Source: Candidatus Kutchimonas denitrificans (GTDB lineage Bacteria > Gemmatimonadota > Gemmatimonadetes > Palauibacterales > KS3-K002). From it: DNA of 64,000 bases. How positions within the stretch are numbered: the first letter of the stretch is position 1; each line of letters opens with the position of its first letter. The translations under genes were made by a program, and so were the position numbers. Shown piece after piece: positions 1 to 10,159 of this stretch. The stretch is taken from NCBI GenBank assembly GCA_011774835.1, contig JAACAK010000113.1, positions 69,029-133,028 of the forward strand, read 5' to 3'. Under the pieces are notes generated by a model, which was not told the origin of the DNA, did not search any database, and worked only from the letters and a program-made list of their open reading frames with translations.

Positions 1-330
1 TTCCCAGGCCTCGGGCGGTGTCTTCGAGCTGATGGTGGCGGGCGGTCCGCCCGCGTTCGTGACCAGGATGTCGAGCTTGCCGAAGTTCTTCACGGTGCTG
101 TCGACGAATTCGGCTGGGCCGGTGGGCGTGGCCAGATCGACGGGGTAGGGGAAGACCTCGCGGCCCGAGGCGCGGTTGATGGCTGTGGCCGCGCGCTCCA
201 GCCGGTCCGCCCCCCGGGCGCAGATCGCGACCCGGGCGCCCTCCCGCGCCAGAGCCCAGGCGATCGCCTTGCCAAGCCCCATGCTCGCGCCGCCGACGGC
301 GGCGACCCTGCTCTCGATGCCGAGATCCAT
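1..330 (-). CDS. SDR-family oxidoreductase (3-oxoacyl-ACP reductase-like), partial at window edge
   Basis: Reverse-strand translation MDLGIESRVAAVGGASMGLGKAIAWALAREGARVAICAR...DILVTNAGG: Rossmann glycine motif and NAGG motif of SDRs. Confidence 0.85.
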   Translation of the reverse strand, partial: MDLGIESRVAAVGGASMGLGKAIAWALAREGARVAICARGADRLERAATAINRASGREVFPYPVDLATPTGPAEFVDSTVKNFGKLDILVTNAGGPPATISSKTPPEAWE

Positions 331-534
331 CACGCTCCCTCCCAACCAGATTGCGTTCGGCCGGCGCCGGCCCGAGTTCGCTGACGCGGCACTACGGCGC
401 CGGCGTACTCTCGAGTAGAAATGTGAGGTTGAGAATTTATTCTCGATGCGGGGAGTGGCAAGCGAGCGAGTGTTGACAGCTTGGACGGCGCCCCCGACTG
501 TACCGGGCAACCCGAACGAAATCAGGGCTCGATC

Positions 535-2202
535 ATGCTCAAACTCTCCGACGGTCTGTTTGCCCTCGCCGCGATCGCCGGCGTACTCGTCTTCACGTCG
601 TTTTACGATGCAGCGTTTCCCAGTGCCGCCATCGACCTGAAGCTTTCGCGGGGTGCGATCAAGGCACGGGCGGACGATTACCTGCGCCAGCGCGGCGTCG
701 ATCCGGACACGTTCGAGTCGTCTCTGACCTTCACCGTCGACGGCAGCGCCGCGGTCTTTCTGCAGCGGGTCCGCGGAATCGAGGAGACATCGCGCTTCGC
801 CCGCGAGCAGCTGCCGCTATGGAACTGGCGGGTCCGCTGGTTCCGCTCGGGAGAGAAAGAAGAGTTCATCATGCGGCTGGCCCCGGACGGTCGGCCGCTG
901 CGCTTCCTGCATTCGATCCCGGAAGCGGCGCCGGGCGACTCGCTGAGCCAGGATTCGGCGCTGGTTCTGGCGCGCACGTTCGTCAGCGAGGAGCTGAACG
1001 TCGATCTGTCGCGCTGGCGGCTGGAGGACCAGTCGACATCGAGCCGCGAGAACCGGCTCGATCACTCGTTCACCTGGGAGCTGAGCGGGTCCGAGATCGA
1101 GTGGCGGCCCGACGATCCGGAAGCGGGCACGGGCGCGCGTCGGCTCTCGGTCGACGTCAACGGCTCTCGCGTCGGGTACTTCGGCGAGTACCTGCACGTG
1201 CCGGAGCGGTTCGAACGAGAGCAGAGCAAGCAGACAGCCGTCGGCACCCTGCTGGGACTGATCAGCATCGGACTGAGCTTCGCGCTGGTGCTGGCCGCCG
1301 CCGTCGTGGCGGTGATTCGCTACAAGCACGACCGCATCCGCTGGCGCCCGGGCCTGATCGCCGGTGGGTTGCTGGCGGCCGTGCTGATGGTCGGCGGCGC
1401 GCTGAGCTATCCGCTGATCAAGTCTCAGTACGTGACCGAGGTGCCGTACCCGATCTTCGCGGCGCTGGCGCTGGTGGGGGCGATCTTCGGCGGCGTGCTG
1501 CTGGGCGTGGCGATCTGGGTGACGACATCCGCCGGCGTGTCGCTGACGGAGGAGACCTTTCCGCGGACGCTGAAGGCGTTCAACAGCTGGGTCGAGGGGC
1601 GGCTGTTCACCCGGGCGGCGGGGATCGAAACGTTGCGCGGCTATGCTGTGGGGCTTGCCTTCCTGGGGTACATCACGCTGTTCTATGTTCTGGGCCGGAG
1701 GTACCTGGGCGTGTGGGTGCCGGCGGAGGGCCCGCACAGCGAGCTGCTCAGCATGTACCTGCCGTGGCTGGTGCCGCTGCTCATCGCCACGCAGGCGGCG
1801 GTTTCCGAAGAGGTCATCTATCGGCTGTTCGGTGTATCGTTCCTCGAGCGACACCTGAAGGTCACATTCCTGGCCCTTCTGATACCGGCGGTCATTTGGG
1901 CGTTCGGACACTCGACCTACCCGGTATTCCCGGTCTACGTGCGGGGAATCGAGCTGACGATCGCCGGCCTCATCTTCGGCTGGATCTTCATCCGCTACGG
2001 CCTCGTGACCATGCTGGTCGCCCACTTCGCCATCGACGCCATCCTGCTGGCCGTACCGTTTCTCCGCGCGGAGGGCGGCTCGTATGTCGGGTACGGAATC
2101 GCGGCGCTGGTCTGCGCCGCTCTGCCACTGGCGGTGCCGATCGTCGTGTGGATTCGGAAACCGTCGGACGGCCAGGCGGCGCCCGACATCGCGGCCGGTT
2201 GA
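535..2202 (+). CDS. CPBP-family intramembrane metalloprotease
   Basis: Multiple TM segments; C-terminal EEVIYR, FGHSTYP and HFAIDA motifs match the CPBP (Rce1/CAAX protease) signature. ATG at 535 chosen over 481. Confidence 0.85.
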   Translation: MLKLSDGLFALAAIAGVLVFTSFYDAAFPSAAIDLKLSRGAIKARADDYLRQRGVDPDTFESSLTFTVDGSAAVFLQRVRGIEETSRFAREQLPLWNWRVRWFRSGEKEEFIMRLAPDGRPLRFLHSIPEAAPGDSLSQDSALVLARTFVSEELNVDLSRWRLEDQSTSSRENRLDHSFTWELSGSEIEWRPDDPEAGTGARRLSVDVNGSRVGYFGEYLHVPERFEREQSKQTAVGTLLGLISIGLSFALVLAAAVVAVIRYKHDRIRWRPGLIAGGLLAAVLMVGGALSYPLIKSQYVTEVPYPIFAALALVGAIFGGVLLGVAIWVTTSAGVSLTEETFPRTLKAFNSWVEGRLFTRAAGIETLRGYAVGLAFLGYITLFYVLGRRYLGVWVPAEGPHSELLSMYLPWLVPLLIATQAAVSEEVIYRLFGVSFLERHLKVTFLALLIPAVIWAFGHSTYPVFPVYVRGIELTIAGLIFGWIFIRYGLVTMLVAHFAIDAILLAVPFLRAEGGSYVGYGIAALVCAALPLAVPIVVWIRKPSDGQAAPDIAAG

Positions 2203-2225
2203 CGGCGGTTGGAGGCGGCCGACCG

Positions 2226-2600
2226 CTAGAGGCCGGCGCAGGCTTGGAAGAAGAGCGAATCGTGGTCCCGGCGCTGGAGCAGCTCGTGGACCATCTCGTG
2301 CTTGACCACGGGTTCGAAGCTCACCCACTCGCTGTCTATGTATATAGAGTGAGGCGGTTTCCATGCCCCCCGGTGGTCGGTGCCGGCCTCGATGTTGTGG
2401 ATCTGCTCCGCCTCGTACCAGCGGATGCGACCGAACGGCGCCCAGGCGCCGACGCATTCCTGGACCTCGCCCCACCAGATGCGGTACGTCGAAGGCGGCT
2501 CCAGCGGCCGGGCGGCGACCGGCTCGAAATTCGATTCGCCGCAGCCCAGCAGGAGGACCGCCAGGAGCGGGAGGTGCACGTAGTGCCTGGGGGTGGGCAT
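2226..2600 (-). CDS. Small lipoprotein with HExxH-type motif (HEMVH), putative metallopeptidase-like
   Basis: Lipobox-like LLLGCG signal peptide; KHEMVHELL motif. Confidence 0.55.
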   Translation of the reverse strand: MPTPRHYVHLPLLAVLLLGCGESNFEPVAARPLEPPSTYRIWWGEVQECVGAWAPFGRIRWYEAEQIHNIEAGTDHRGAWKPPHSIYIDSEWVSFEPVVKHEMVHELLQRRDHDSLFFQACAGL

Positions 2601-2757
2601 GCTACGCCTTCCGGCTGGAGTCTCTGGATCATCTCAGTCTACAGCCGCCGGGCGCTGCCGTCAATCAGCGCCGAAGGCGTCCTACCTCGGCCGGGAGTAA
2701 CTTCGTTTAGGTCAGACCGGGCGGCCCTTCGTCCGTGTGCATGCTTGTTATGCGCCC

Positions 2758-5700
2758 TCAGATCTCAATCTTCACCTCCTCGATATTGTCACCCATCTCC
2801 AGATCGATCAGCAGGTGATAGGGGTCGATGCCGGCGTGGGCGGGCTTGCGTGGCACCGTCACCGTGATCGTCTGCTCGGTGGAGCGAACGCGATGCATCC
2901 GCATATAGAGCGGCTCACCTGACTGCTCGCTCTCCTCGACGGGGGCGAAAACTCCGACCTCTACCCAGTCATCCATCGGCACTTCAGTCTCGACACCCGC
3001 GGTGTCGACAACAACTTTGCGGGCCCGCACGTCGAGGATCACCTGCCAGGTGCCCGCTTCGGTCTGCTCCGCCGTGGCTTGCTCGATGCCGAGCTCCCAG
3101 AAAGTGTTCGCCTCGAAGAGGTCGTGCAGCAGGTGTTGGAGCGAGTCCGGCGTGACCGCCTGAAGCTCCCGATAGAGATCGAGTGAGGTCGGCAGGGGAG
3201 GCGCTCCCGAACCATGCTCCTCGAGCAGGCGTCGGAGCGCATCGTTTACCCGCTCCGCGCCTATGTACTGGCTCAGTGCATACAACGCGAACGGCCCCTT
3301 GCGATAGTAGAGGAACGCGTCGTTGGCCCGGAGCAGCGGGACGGCAGCGTGTGTGCGCGGGACCTGATACGCCATCCGCAGCCGGCCCAGGAGTCGGCGC
3401 AGATGCTCGGGGCCGTAGCTTTCCTCCACGACCTGGTACGCGGAGTACGACGCGAGGCTCTCGACCAGCACCCCCGCTCCTTCGACACGCGCCGGTATGA
3501 GTTGAGCCCCCCACCACTGGTGCGCGACCTCGTGGGCCACCACGTAGAACGGGAGATCGAGGCCCCGCGGACCGTCCCCCGGATTCAAGAGGGAGAACCC
3601 CTCTTCATAGTCGATCGTGTTCGCCTCGGCATGCATTCCGAGCCCGTGGCCAGGATGCTCGACAAGCCGAATGTGGCCATACGGGTAGGGACCGAAACGC
3701 TCGGTGTAGTGGCCCAGCGAGGCCCGTACGCTTCGGACCATGCGCTCCAGGTTCGCCGTGTGCCCCGGGTGATGGAAGATCTGGATGGCGACGTCGTTCC
3801 ACCGTCCCTCATGTACCGCGTAGTCGGCGGAGAAGAAGGCGTACTCGTTCCCGATCGGCGCATCGGTCGAATAGTGGAAGTAGCGGCGCCCGCCTTCCGT
3901 CCACGTCCGGATGAGCGCTCCCGGCGCGACGGCGATCTGACCCTCGTCCGTGCTAACCACCGCTTCGAAGGCGATCCGCTCAGTCCCGGTCATGTCCAGG
4001 CGCGCTTGGGCGTCGTCGAGGGAGGGGATGGCGGGGCGCGGAGGGAGCCCGTGCAGCCGCCGCGCTCCGGCACTACTGAGCTCGCGACTCGGCTGATAGC
4101 CGATGGCCGGCAACCAGCGGTTCGTGAAGTAGGTGCCGTTCGCCACCACGGAGTTGTCGACTCCGCGGTAGCGGAAGCCACGCGGCTCGATATGCGCCTC
4201 GAAGTCGAGGCGTAGCGAGTCGCCGGGCTGGAGCGGCTCCTTCAGGGCGTAGATCCGGTGGCCGAGCAGCTCGTCCACGAGCACGCCTGTAGCCGGCCGA
4301 TCGAAGTCCACCTCTCCCGGATCGACTTCCGAGGCCAGATGGACGGAGTCGATGGGCACCGCGCTGCCGTTCACGAGGCGGTAGGTCCCGCGGATATCCA
4401 CCGCCCGCCGTTCGGGATGGATCTCGACGTGCAGGTTGGTCCCCGTCAGCCGGGGCTGCGGGATACCCTCGTACTCCCCGTAGCGGCGCTCGTACTCGGC
4501 GCGCCTCTCCATGTCGTCGGAGGCGGTACCGTACTCATTCAACACGTTCGTGTTATAGAAGATGAAACCGCCCGACGTGAGGATGAGCCCCACCGCCGCC
4601 GAGGCAGCCCAGGCCGTCGGACGCGTGAAGCGGCGGCGAGCCACTCGAAGCCGCACCCCGAGGCCCTCCTCATTACCCCGCACCCAGAGCAGCCTCGCCA
4701 CCAGCGCGAGCAGCAGCGCCCACGCGGTCCAGTAGAGATTGAACCACAACCACGGCCCGAGGGACGGCCCGAAGCCGCGCATGTCCGTGTAGGACCACCC
4801 GGGATCGGATCCATAGACGAGCAGGTGGTGACCGATCCCGTTCCCATAAGCAGCGATTATGGCTACAAAGATGAGGAGTACCACCAGGTGACCGACGTGC
4901 TTCTGATTCACCACCACGTGCACCACGAGGGCCAGCAGGGCGAGGAGGAGGTAGTCGGCGAGCTGAAGCCCGAAAAGGATCTGCAGGTACAGCCCGACCT
5001 CTAGATCGTAGTAACCCCTGCCCACCTGATGGAGCACCCCCGCCATCATCCGGAGGACCATGCACAGGGCGAGCACGAGACCGAGTCCCAGGAACCTGCC
5101 TAGGAAGAGGACCCATTCCGGCACCGGTGCCGCGTCGACGATCTCGCTCAGACTTGCTTCCCGTTCCCGCCAGACCAGCTCGGCGGAACAGAAAACGATG
5201 AGTAGCGGGATGATGAGATAGGCGGGGGGGACGCCGGGATCCACCAGGCCGTGGAGTACGTGATCGGCTCTGGGGAGCAGCGGAACGCCCATGTGCCCGG
5301 GATCCACGGATACGAGCGCGAAGATCGCGACGACCGCCAGAAGGAGGAGCCCGCCCCGGCTCTTCGCGATGTTCCCGAAGGATTTCCACGCGATGGCGAG
5401 CGTCTGACGGGCGTGGGCCCTGAAGCCGAAGGTCCGCCGGACCTGCGGCACGGAGACCGGAGTGTTCCCGAGGATCCCGCTAGCTGCAGGTGTCGGGGAG
5501 TGGGCATCGCGTCGTCGCGAAATGCGACTCCAGCACGGGGTCGCGGTATGATGACTCAAGCGAAACCGGAAGTGGGTCACCGCGAGCGTGCCCAGAGCGA
5601 TGCCGAGCCACAGGAGCCGGTTCGCGAGCCACCAACCCTCCAGCGCCATCAGGCGCGTATTCAACTCGATTGGTGTCCATTTGGACCTCAGGTCGTCGAT

Positions 5701-6333
5701 GGCGATGAGGCCGAGCGGATCCAGCAGCTGCCCCACGTCCCGCTCCAGGAGGAGGAAAAGGACGAAGGCAGTGACCAAGAGGAGTACGCCGCCGAGGTAG
5801 CTCGCAATGGCGCGACGGCGGAGTGCCGCGAACGAGAACTGGATCGCCGTGGCGACGAAGGCGTTCGGCAACGCAATGAAGGCGTAGGCGGTGAGATAAG
5901 CCGCCGGCCGGAACGGACCGCGGATCTCGGCCTCCACCCCGGGCGCATGCACGGCGAGCAGGATGCCCGCCAGCACGGCGAGCAGGATCAAGGCATTGAG
6001 GACGAAGGCAGCGAGGAACCGTCCCCCCAGGTAGTCGGCCTTGCGGACGGGGGTGGTGTAGGTGAGGGGATGCATCCCCGTCTCCACGTCCCGCGCGGCC
6101 GCGTCGCCGGCAACGTAGGCGGCCACCAGCATCCAGAACACGCAGAGAACGACCGTGACCTCCGCCACGACGAACGGCGCGCCGAAGAAGAAATCGCCGT
6201 TACGCGCGTAGGCGAGATAGTTCTCTCCGGTCCACACGAAAGCGACGAAGGCCAGGAACGCCACGTAGAGCCACGTCGGAACACGGCGCAACTGGTAGCC
6301 CAACTCGAAGCGGAAGATCTCCCGGAGCCTCAT
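2758..6333 (-). CDS. ABC transporter permease fused to M1-family aminopeptidase domain
   Basis: Starts MRLREIFRFELGYQLRR; many TM segments, then a C-terminal M1 domain with VAHEVAHQWWGAQ. Overlaps the upstream ATPase gene by 4 nt. Confidence 0.88.
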   Translation of the reverse strand: MRLREIFRFELGYQLRRVPTWLYVAFLAFVAFVWTGENYLAYARNGDFFFGAPFVVAEVTVVLCVFWMLVAAYVAGDAAARDVETGMHPLTYTTPVRKADYLGGRFLAAFVLNALILLAVLAGILLAVHAPGVEAEIRGPFRPAAYLTAYAFIALPNAFVATAIQFSFAALRRRAIASYLGGVLLLVTAFVLFLLLERDVGQLLDPLGLIAIDDLRSKWTPIELNTRLMALEGWWLANRLLWLGIALGTLAVTHFRFRLSHHTATPCWSRISRRRDAHSPTPAASGILGNTPVSVPQVRRTFGFRAHARQTLAIAWKSFGNIAKSRGGLLLLAVVAIFALVSVDPGHMGVPLLPRADHVLHGLVDPGVPPAYLIIPLLIVFCSAELVWREREASLSEIVDAAPVPEWVLFLGRFLGLGLVLALCMVLRMMAGVLHQVGRGYYDLEVGLYLQILFGLQLADYLLLALLALVVHVVVNQKHVGHLVVLLIFVAIIAAYGNGIGHHLLVYGSDPGWSYTDMRGFGPSLGPWLWFNLYWTAWALLLALVARLLWVRGNEEGLGVRLRVARRRFTRPTAWAASAAVGLILTSGGFIFYNTNVLNEYGTASDDMERRAEYERRYGEYEGIPQPRLTGTNLHVEIHPERRAVDIRGTYRLVNGSAVPIDSVHLASEVDPGEVDFDRPATGVLVDELLGHRIYALKEPLQPGDSLRLDFEAHIEPRGFRYRGVDNSVVANGTYFTNRWLPAIGYQPSRELSSAGARRLHGLPPRPAIPSLDDAQARLDMTGTERIAFEAVVSTDEGQIAVAPGALIRTWTEGGRRYFHYSTDAPIGNEYAFFSADYAVHEGRWNDVAIQIFHHPGHTANLERMVRSVRASLGHYTERFGPYPYGHIRLVEHPGHGLGMHAEANTIDYEEGFSLLNPGDGPRGLDLPFYVVAHEVAHQWWGAQLIPARVEGAGVLVESLASYSAYQVVEESYGPEHLRRLLGRLRMAYQVPRTHAAVPLLRANDAFLYYRKGPFALYALSQYIGAERVNDALRRLLEEHGSGAPPLPTSLDLYRELQAVTPDSLQHLLHDLFEANTFWELGIEQATAEQTEAGTWQVILDVRARKVVVDTAGVETEVPMDDWVEVGVFAPVEESEQSGEPLYMRMHRVRSTEQTITVTVPRKPAHAGIDPYHLLIDLEMGDNIEEVKIEI

Positions 6334-7241
6334 GACGCAGGCGCCGGATCCGGCTGGACGCGGCGCCTGCCGAGGTGCCCCGCTATTGTGCTGAAGTAGA
6401 CATCCTCCAGGTCCGGCTCGGCGGGCTCGAAGTCGGGGCCGGGCGCCGCGTCGGCGTAGACGCGCGCGACGGTGCGCCCCGCGAAGAGCTTCGTCGAAAT
6501 CACCACGTGCTCGCGCTCGAGTCGAGCGAGATCCTCCTTCGAGATCACGCGACCCCAGATTTTGCCATTGAGCTCCTCGACCGCGGGTAGTGGCTCGGCC
6601 TCGAGCAGAATCTCCCCTTCGTCGATGATGGCCATCCTGGTGCACAGCTCACTTACGTCCTCAACGATGTGCGTGGAGAGGAGGACGACGCTGTTCTCGC
6701 CCAGCTCGCTCAACAGGTTCAGGAATCGCACGCGCTCGGCCGGGTCGAGGCCGGCCGTCGGTTCGTCCACGATCATCAGCTGCGGATTGCCCAGGAGCGC
6801 CACGGCGACGCCAAAGCGCTGCTTCATGCCGCCCGAGTAACCGCCCAGCTTCTGCTTGCGCACCTCCCACAGGTTCGTCTGGCGGAGGAGCGCCTCCACG
6901 ACCTCCTTGCGCGCCCGACGCTCGGCGATGCCCTTGAGCAACGCGAAGTGATCGAGCAGCTTCTCCGCGCTTACCTTGGGATAGACGCCGAACTCCTGCG
7001 GCAGGTAGCCGAGCGTCTTGCGCACCTCAGCCTTTTGCTCCAGCACATCGATGTCGCCGAGGCGGATGCGGCCCTCGTCCGGCTCCTGGAGGGTAGCGAT
7101 CATGCGCATCAACGTGGACTTCCCCGCGCCGTTAGGACCGAGCAGGCCGTACATTCCCGCCGGAATCGTGAGGGTCACGTTCTTCAGCGCCTGCACGCCG
7201 TTGGAATAGGTCTTGGATACGCCTCGAATGTGCAATTTCAT
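6330..7241 (-). CDS. ABC transporter ATP-binding protein
   Basis: Walker A GPNGAGKST, signature YSGGMKQR, Walker B LMIVDEPT. Confidence 0.95.
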   Translation of the reverse strand: MKLHIRGVSKTYSNGVQALKNVTLTIPAGMYGLLGPNGAGKSTLMRMIATLQEPDEGRIRLGDIDVLEQKAEVRKTLGYLPQEFGVYPKVSAEKLLDHFALLKGIAERRARKEVVEALLRQTNLWEVRKQKLGGYSGGMKQRFGVAVALLGNPQLMIVDEPTAGLDPAERVRFLNLLSELGENSVVLLSTHIVEDVSELCTRMAIIDEGEILLEAEPLPAVEELNGKIWGRVISKEDLARLEREHVVISTKLFAGRTVARVYADAAPGPDFEPAEPDLEDVYFSTIAGHLGRRRVQPDPAPAS

Positions 7242-7436
7242 AGCCGTCTCCGGTTAGGCGCACGATGCCCCGGGATGGTAAGCTACGCGGCGGTTGTGCC
7301 GTTCCGCTTTCGGACAGAGGGGTGGGAGCCGCGAGTACGTTTAAGCCGATTTCTCAGCCTTCAGTATTCCGCCGCCCGGCGCGGCGGTCATGCTGCCGGG
7401 CGTCGACGCGAGCGGCTCGGCACACGACCGCACGTG

Positions 7437-8999
7437 TCAGCCGCTCGTCGCGTCTGCCGCTTCGGCATCGTGGTCCGCGTCTCGCTCCCGCCTCGATTCC
7501 GCCGAGCACGCCGATCGCTCCAGTCGATCGCTCGCGCGCCTCACCGATCTCCAGGCTCGGCCTCGCGCCACATTCCACGTCCGCCAGTCGGTCGCTGTCG
7601 GTGGAGACCAGCGTTCGAGGAGTCGAGCGGCGACGATGCAGCGATGTTCTTCCTCGAGTCGCGGAAGGGCGCTCAGCAATACCGGGACCGCGTCGGCGCT
7701 GAGCGAGGACGCATACCTGGCATCGAACTCCTTCCCTTCGATCGCCCGGGTCGTGTTCACGCGTGCGATGATCTCATCAGCGTTGATCAGGTTCAGCGCC
7801 CCCACGAGGGAGAACGCGGCCAGCAAGGCGCCGGTCGCGAAGAAGCGCCGACGTCCGGCGAGGACCGTGACCGCGAACCAGGCGAGTACGATTCCCAGCC
7901 AGGCCATGAACGCGGTGGTGTAGAGGCGCAGTTCGGTCAGCCCGTAGGCATCCTGGTACAGCTGCATGCGAGTCATCGCCGAGGCCACGATGATCAGGAG
8001 AAGCGCCAACATCGCGCCTGCCAGACCACGGAACAGGCGCTTCCCCAGAGCGCTCGAGGGGCCGAGTATCCAGTCGGCGGCGAGGAGCAGGGGAAGCACC
8101 AGGGCGGTGACCGTGACGAGCTCGAAGAAGCCGCGGCGCGCGTACTCGGCGTAGGTCAGGCCGACGGTATCTTGCACCAACGCCGCATCGCCGAACAAAT
8201 AGCGCATCTGGACCAGGACGAACGCGGCGAACAGCAGATCGATCAGCGCCAGCGGCAGGGCGATCTCGGTGACGCCAAGCGGCGGACGACCAATCTTGAT
8301 CATCTCTGCGCGGAATGGCCTGGCGACCCCGAGTATCAAGAGAAAGAATCCGCAAACGATCCAGGCGAAGAAGCCGGTCAGCATGCCGTGTGACATCAGG
8401 TTGGCGAAATCGATGTCGAGCGCTGTCGTCACCATACGGTCGAACACGGCGTCCGCCGCCATGAGCAGCCCGCCAAAAACGAACAGCAGCGGGACGGCGA
8501 TCAGCAGCCCTACGGTGGCAGCGCGGGCGTGCCGCAACGTGGCGGAGCTGGGTGGCGCCGTCTGTATCAGCTCACTCCGCGCCAACGCCGTGGCACCGAT
8601 AAGCGCCGCAGCGCCGGAGTCGACCATGCCGCGCGCGTAGTCGGCGATTCCGCTGATCGAGATTCGCGATCCTGCCAGCGCCAGACTCCATACCGAGATC
8701 CCGGTCAGCATGGCCACGAGATTCAGGAACTTGAGGGCCAGCGAGTCACGCCATGCGAACGCCAGGGCGAAGAGCAGCACCGGAGCTGCGAACCACAGGC
8801 CGTCGCGCGGCCAGGCAACATGATTGCGCCCGGCCAGCGTCATCGCCGCAAAGACCACGAGCGTGGCCCACAGCGTCAAGTTCAGGCTCCACGGCCCGGC
8901 CCTGAGCAGAGCATCTCCCAGCACGCCCAGGGTCACGCCCGCTATGAGGATCTCCCGCGCAAGTCGCGACTTTCTTTCCATTGGCTTCTCCTCAAGCAC
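7437..8999 (-). CDS. DUF4173/DUF4153-like integral membrane protein
   Basis: About 10 TM segments; C-terminal pattern VALNLINADEIIARVNTTRA and GKEFDARYASSLSADAVPVLL typical of DUF4173 proteins. Confidence 0.75.
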   Translation of the reverse strand: MLEEKPMERKSRLAREILIAGVTLGVLGDALLRAGPWSLNLTLWATLVVFAAMTLAGRNHVAWPRDGLWFAAPVLLFALAFAWRDSLALKFLNLVAMLTGISVWSLALAGSRISISGIADYARGMVDSGAAALIGATALARSELIQTAPPSSATLRHARAATVGLLIAVPLLFVFGGLLMAADAVFDRMVTTALDIDFANLMSHGMLTGFFAWIVCGFFLLILGVARPFRAEMIKIGRPPLGVTEIALPLALIDLLFAAFVLVQMRYLFGDAALVQDTVGLTYAEYARRGFFELVTVTALVLPLLLAADWILGPSSALGKRLFRGLAGAMLALLLIIVASAMTRMQLYQDAYGLTELRLYTTAFMAWLGIVLAWFAVTVLAGRRRFFATGALLAAFSLVGALNLINADEIIARVNTTRAIEGKEFDARYASSLSADAVPVLLSALPRLEEEHRCIVAARLLERWSPPTATDWRTWNVARGRAWRSVRRASDRLERSACSAESRRERDADHDAEAADATSG

Positions 9000-9306
9000 C
9001 GCGGGCCGCGCGGATTACGGTCTCCATCCGATCCAGGTAGCTCCCTAGCGCCCGACGCCCCAGCTCGGTGAGGCGGTATTCGGTCTTCGGGACCCGTTCC
9101 TCGAAGTACTTGTGGCATTCGATGTATCCCGCCTCTTCCAGCTTCCGGGCGTGCACGCTCAGGTTGCCGTCGGTAATCCCGAGCAACGCCTTCAGGTCGC
9201 TGAAACTCAGCGTGTCGTTCACGGCCAGCGCGCTCATGATCCCCAGTCTGACCCGCTGGTGGATCAGCCGGTCGAGCTGGCTGGTGCTGGATACCTTAGC
9301 CTCCAT
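8992..9306 (-). CDS. Winged-helix (ArsR/MarR-like) transcriptional regulator
   Basis: SFSDLKALLGITDGNLSVHARKLEEAGYIECHKYFEERVPKTEYRLTELGRRAL matches small wHTH regulators. Confidence 0.88.
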   Translation of the reverse strand: MEAKVSSTSQLDRLIHQRVRLGIMSALAVNDTLSFSDLKALLGITDGNLSVHARKLEEAGYIECHKYFEERVPKTEYRLTELGRRALGSYLDRMETVIRAARGA

Positions 9307-9904
9307 AGCGGCGTGCGATGACGCCCCCGAACACGATGTGGGCTCCGCCGAACCCCAGAGCCATCCACAGATCGCCCCACGCCGCCGGCGACAGGAAGGC
9401 CGCCAGACCGAGGAGCATGAAGCAGAAGCCCATGACGGGCACTACCCGCACCGAGAATACGCCGCCGGTCATCACCGCCGCGCCGTAGAGCAGCAGCCAG
9501 GTACCGGGCAACGCCTCGGGGTTGCCGGCCGCGTACAGGGCTCCGGTAAGCACGGCCCCGGCGAAGAGCGGTGGCATCAGGCCGAGCACGAAACGCGCGC
9601 CCGTGCCCCGAAACAGCGTGACCCCTACGGCTCGAGCTTTCCAAACCAGGGCGGAGACCCCGATCGCGACCGCGACCGCCGCCTCGCCCAGCCACACCAG
9701 AAGCCAGGCGTCGAAGTCGGCCTGCCGCGAGGCGAGCAGGGCAGCGGCCAGTGCGGTGATCCCCATGGCCACGTTCCCCCAGCCCGGAACGGCGGTGAAG
9801 GAGCCGGCTCGCTCCATGGTCTGACGGATGAAGCGGAGGTCGTCGAGGGCTCGAGCGTGGGGTTCGGGGGAAGGTGAGCGTGAGAGGTCCGGTTCTTTAT
9901 CCAT
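9296..9904 (-). CDS. Hypothetical integral membrane protein
   Basis: 202 aa with about 5-6 TM segments; overlaps and is likely co-transcribed with the wHTH regulator. Confidence 0.7.
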   Translation of the reverse strand: MDKEPDLSRSPSPEPHARALDDLRFIRQTMERAGSFTAVPGWGNVAMGITALAAALLASRQADFDAWLLVWLGEAAVAVAIGVSALVWKARAVGVTLFRGTGARFVLGLMPPLFAGAVLTGALYAAGNPEALPGTWLLLYGAAVMTGGVFSVRVVPVMGFCFMLLGLAAFLSPAAWGDLWMALGFGGAHIVFGGVIARRYGG

Positions 9905-9911
9905 GGCGGGG

Positions 9912-9940
9912 AATATGGTGTGGTGAGTTGGCTATGTCAA
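9912..9940 (-). promoter_or_regulatory. Sigma70-like promoter TTGACA-N17-CATATT for the 9904 gene
   Basis: -35 TTGACA (complement 9935-9940) and -10 CATATT (complement 9912-9917), 17-bp spacer. Confidence 0.45.
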
Positions 9941-9993
9941 GTACTTTGTATTCTAAAGTAACGAAGGTGGGTCGGCCTTGTGACTTGGAAAAC

Positions 9994-10022
9994 TTGTCTT
10001 CACCTTTATTTCGGTGTATATT
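9994..10022 (+). promoter_or_regulatory. Putative sigma70-like promoter TTGTCT-N17-TATATT upstream of dnaE2
   Basis: -35-like 9994-9999, -10-like 10017-10022, 17-bp spacer. Confidence 0.4.
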
Positions 10023-10088
10023 CGGTTTCCCAGGGCGGAGGGAACCTCACTCCCCCACCTTCGAAGCGACCCTTCGCCCTGGTCCCCC

Positions 10089-10123
10089 CCCACCCCGGTA
10101 AGACCCCGGCGGTGGGCTCTTTT
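10089..10123 (+). terminator. Hairpin plus U-tract in the dnaE2 5' leader (attenuator or terminator-like)
   Basis: CCCACC-CCGG-TAAGACC-CCGG-C-GGTGGG stem followed by CTCTTTT. Confidence 0.45.
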
Positions 10124-10159
10124 GTCGCCCGTGCTTTCGGTTTTTGTTCGGTTGCCGCC

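Noticed and set aside
817-2475. Long ORFs antisense to the CPBP protease gene
   Set aside because: Low-complexity composition with no domain; CPBP motifs on the other strand are clear
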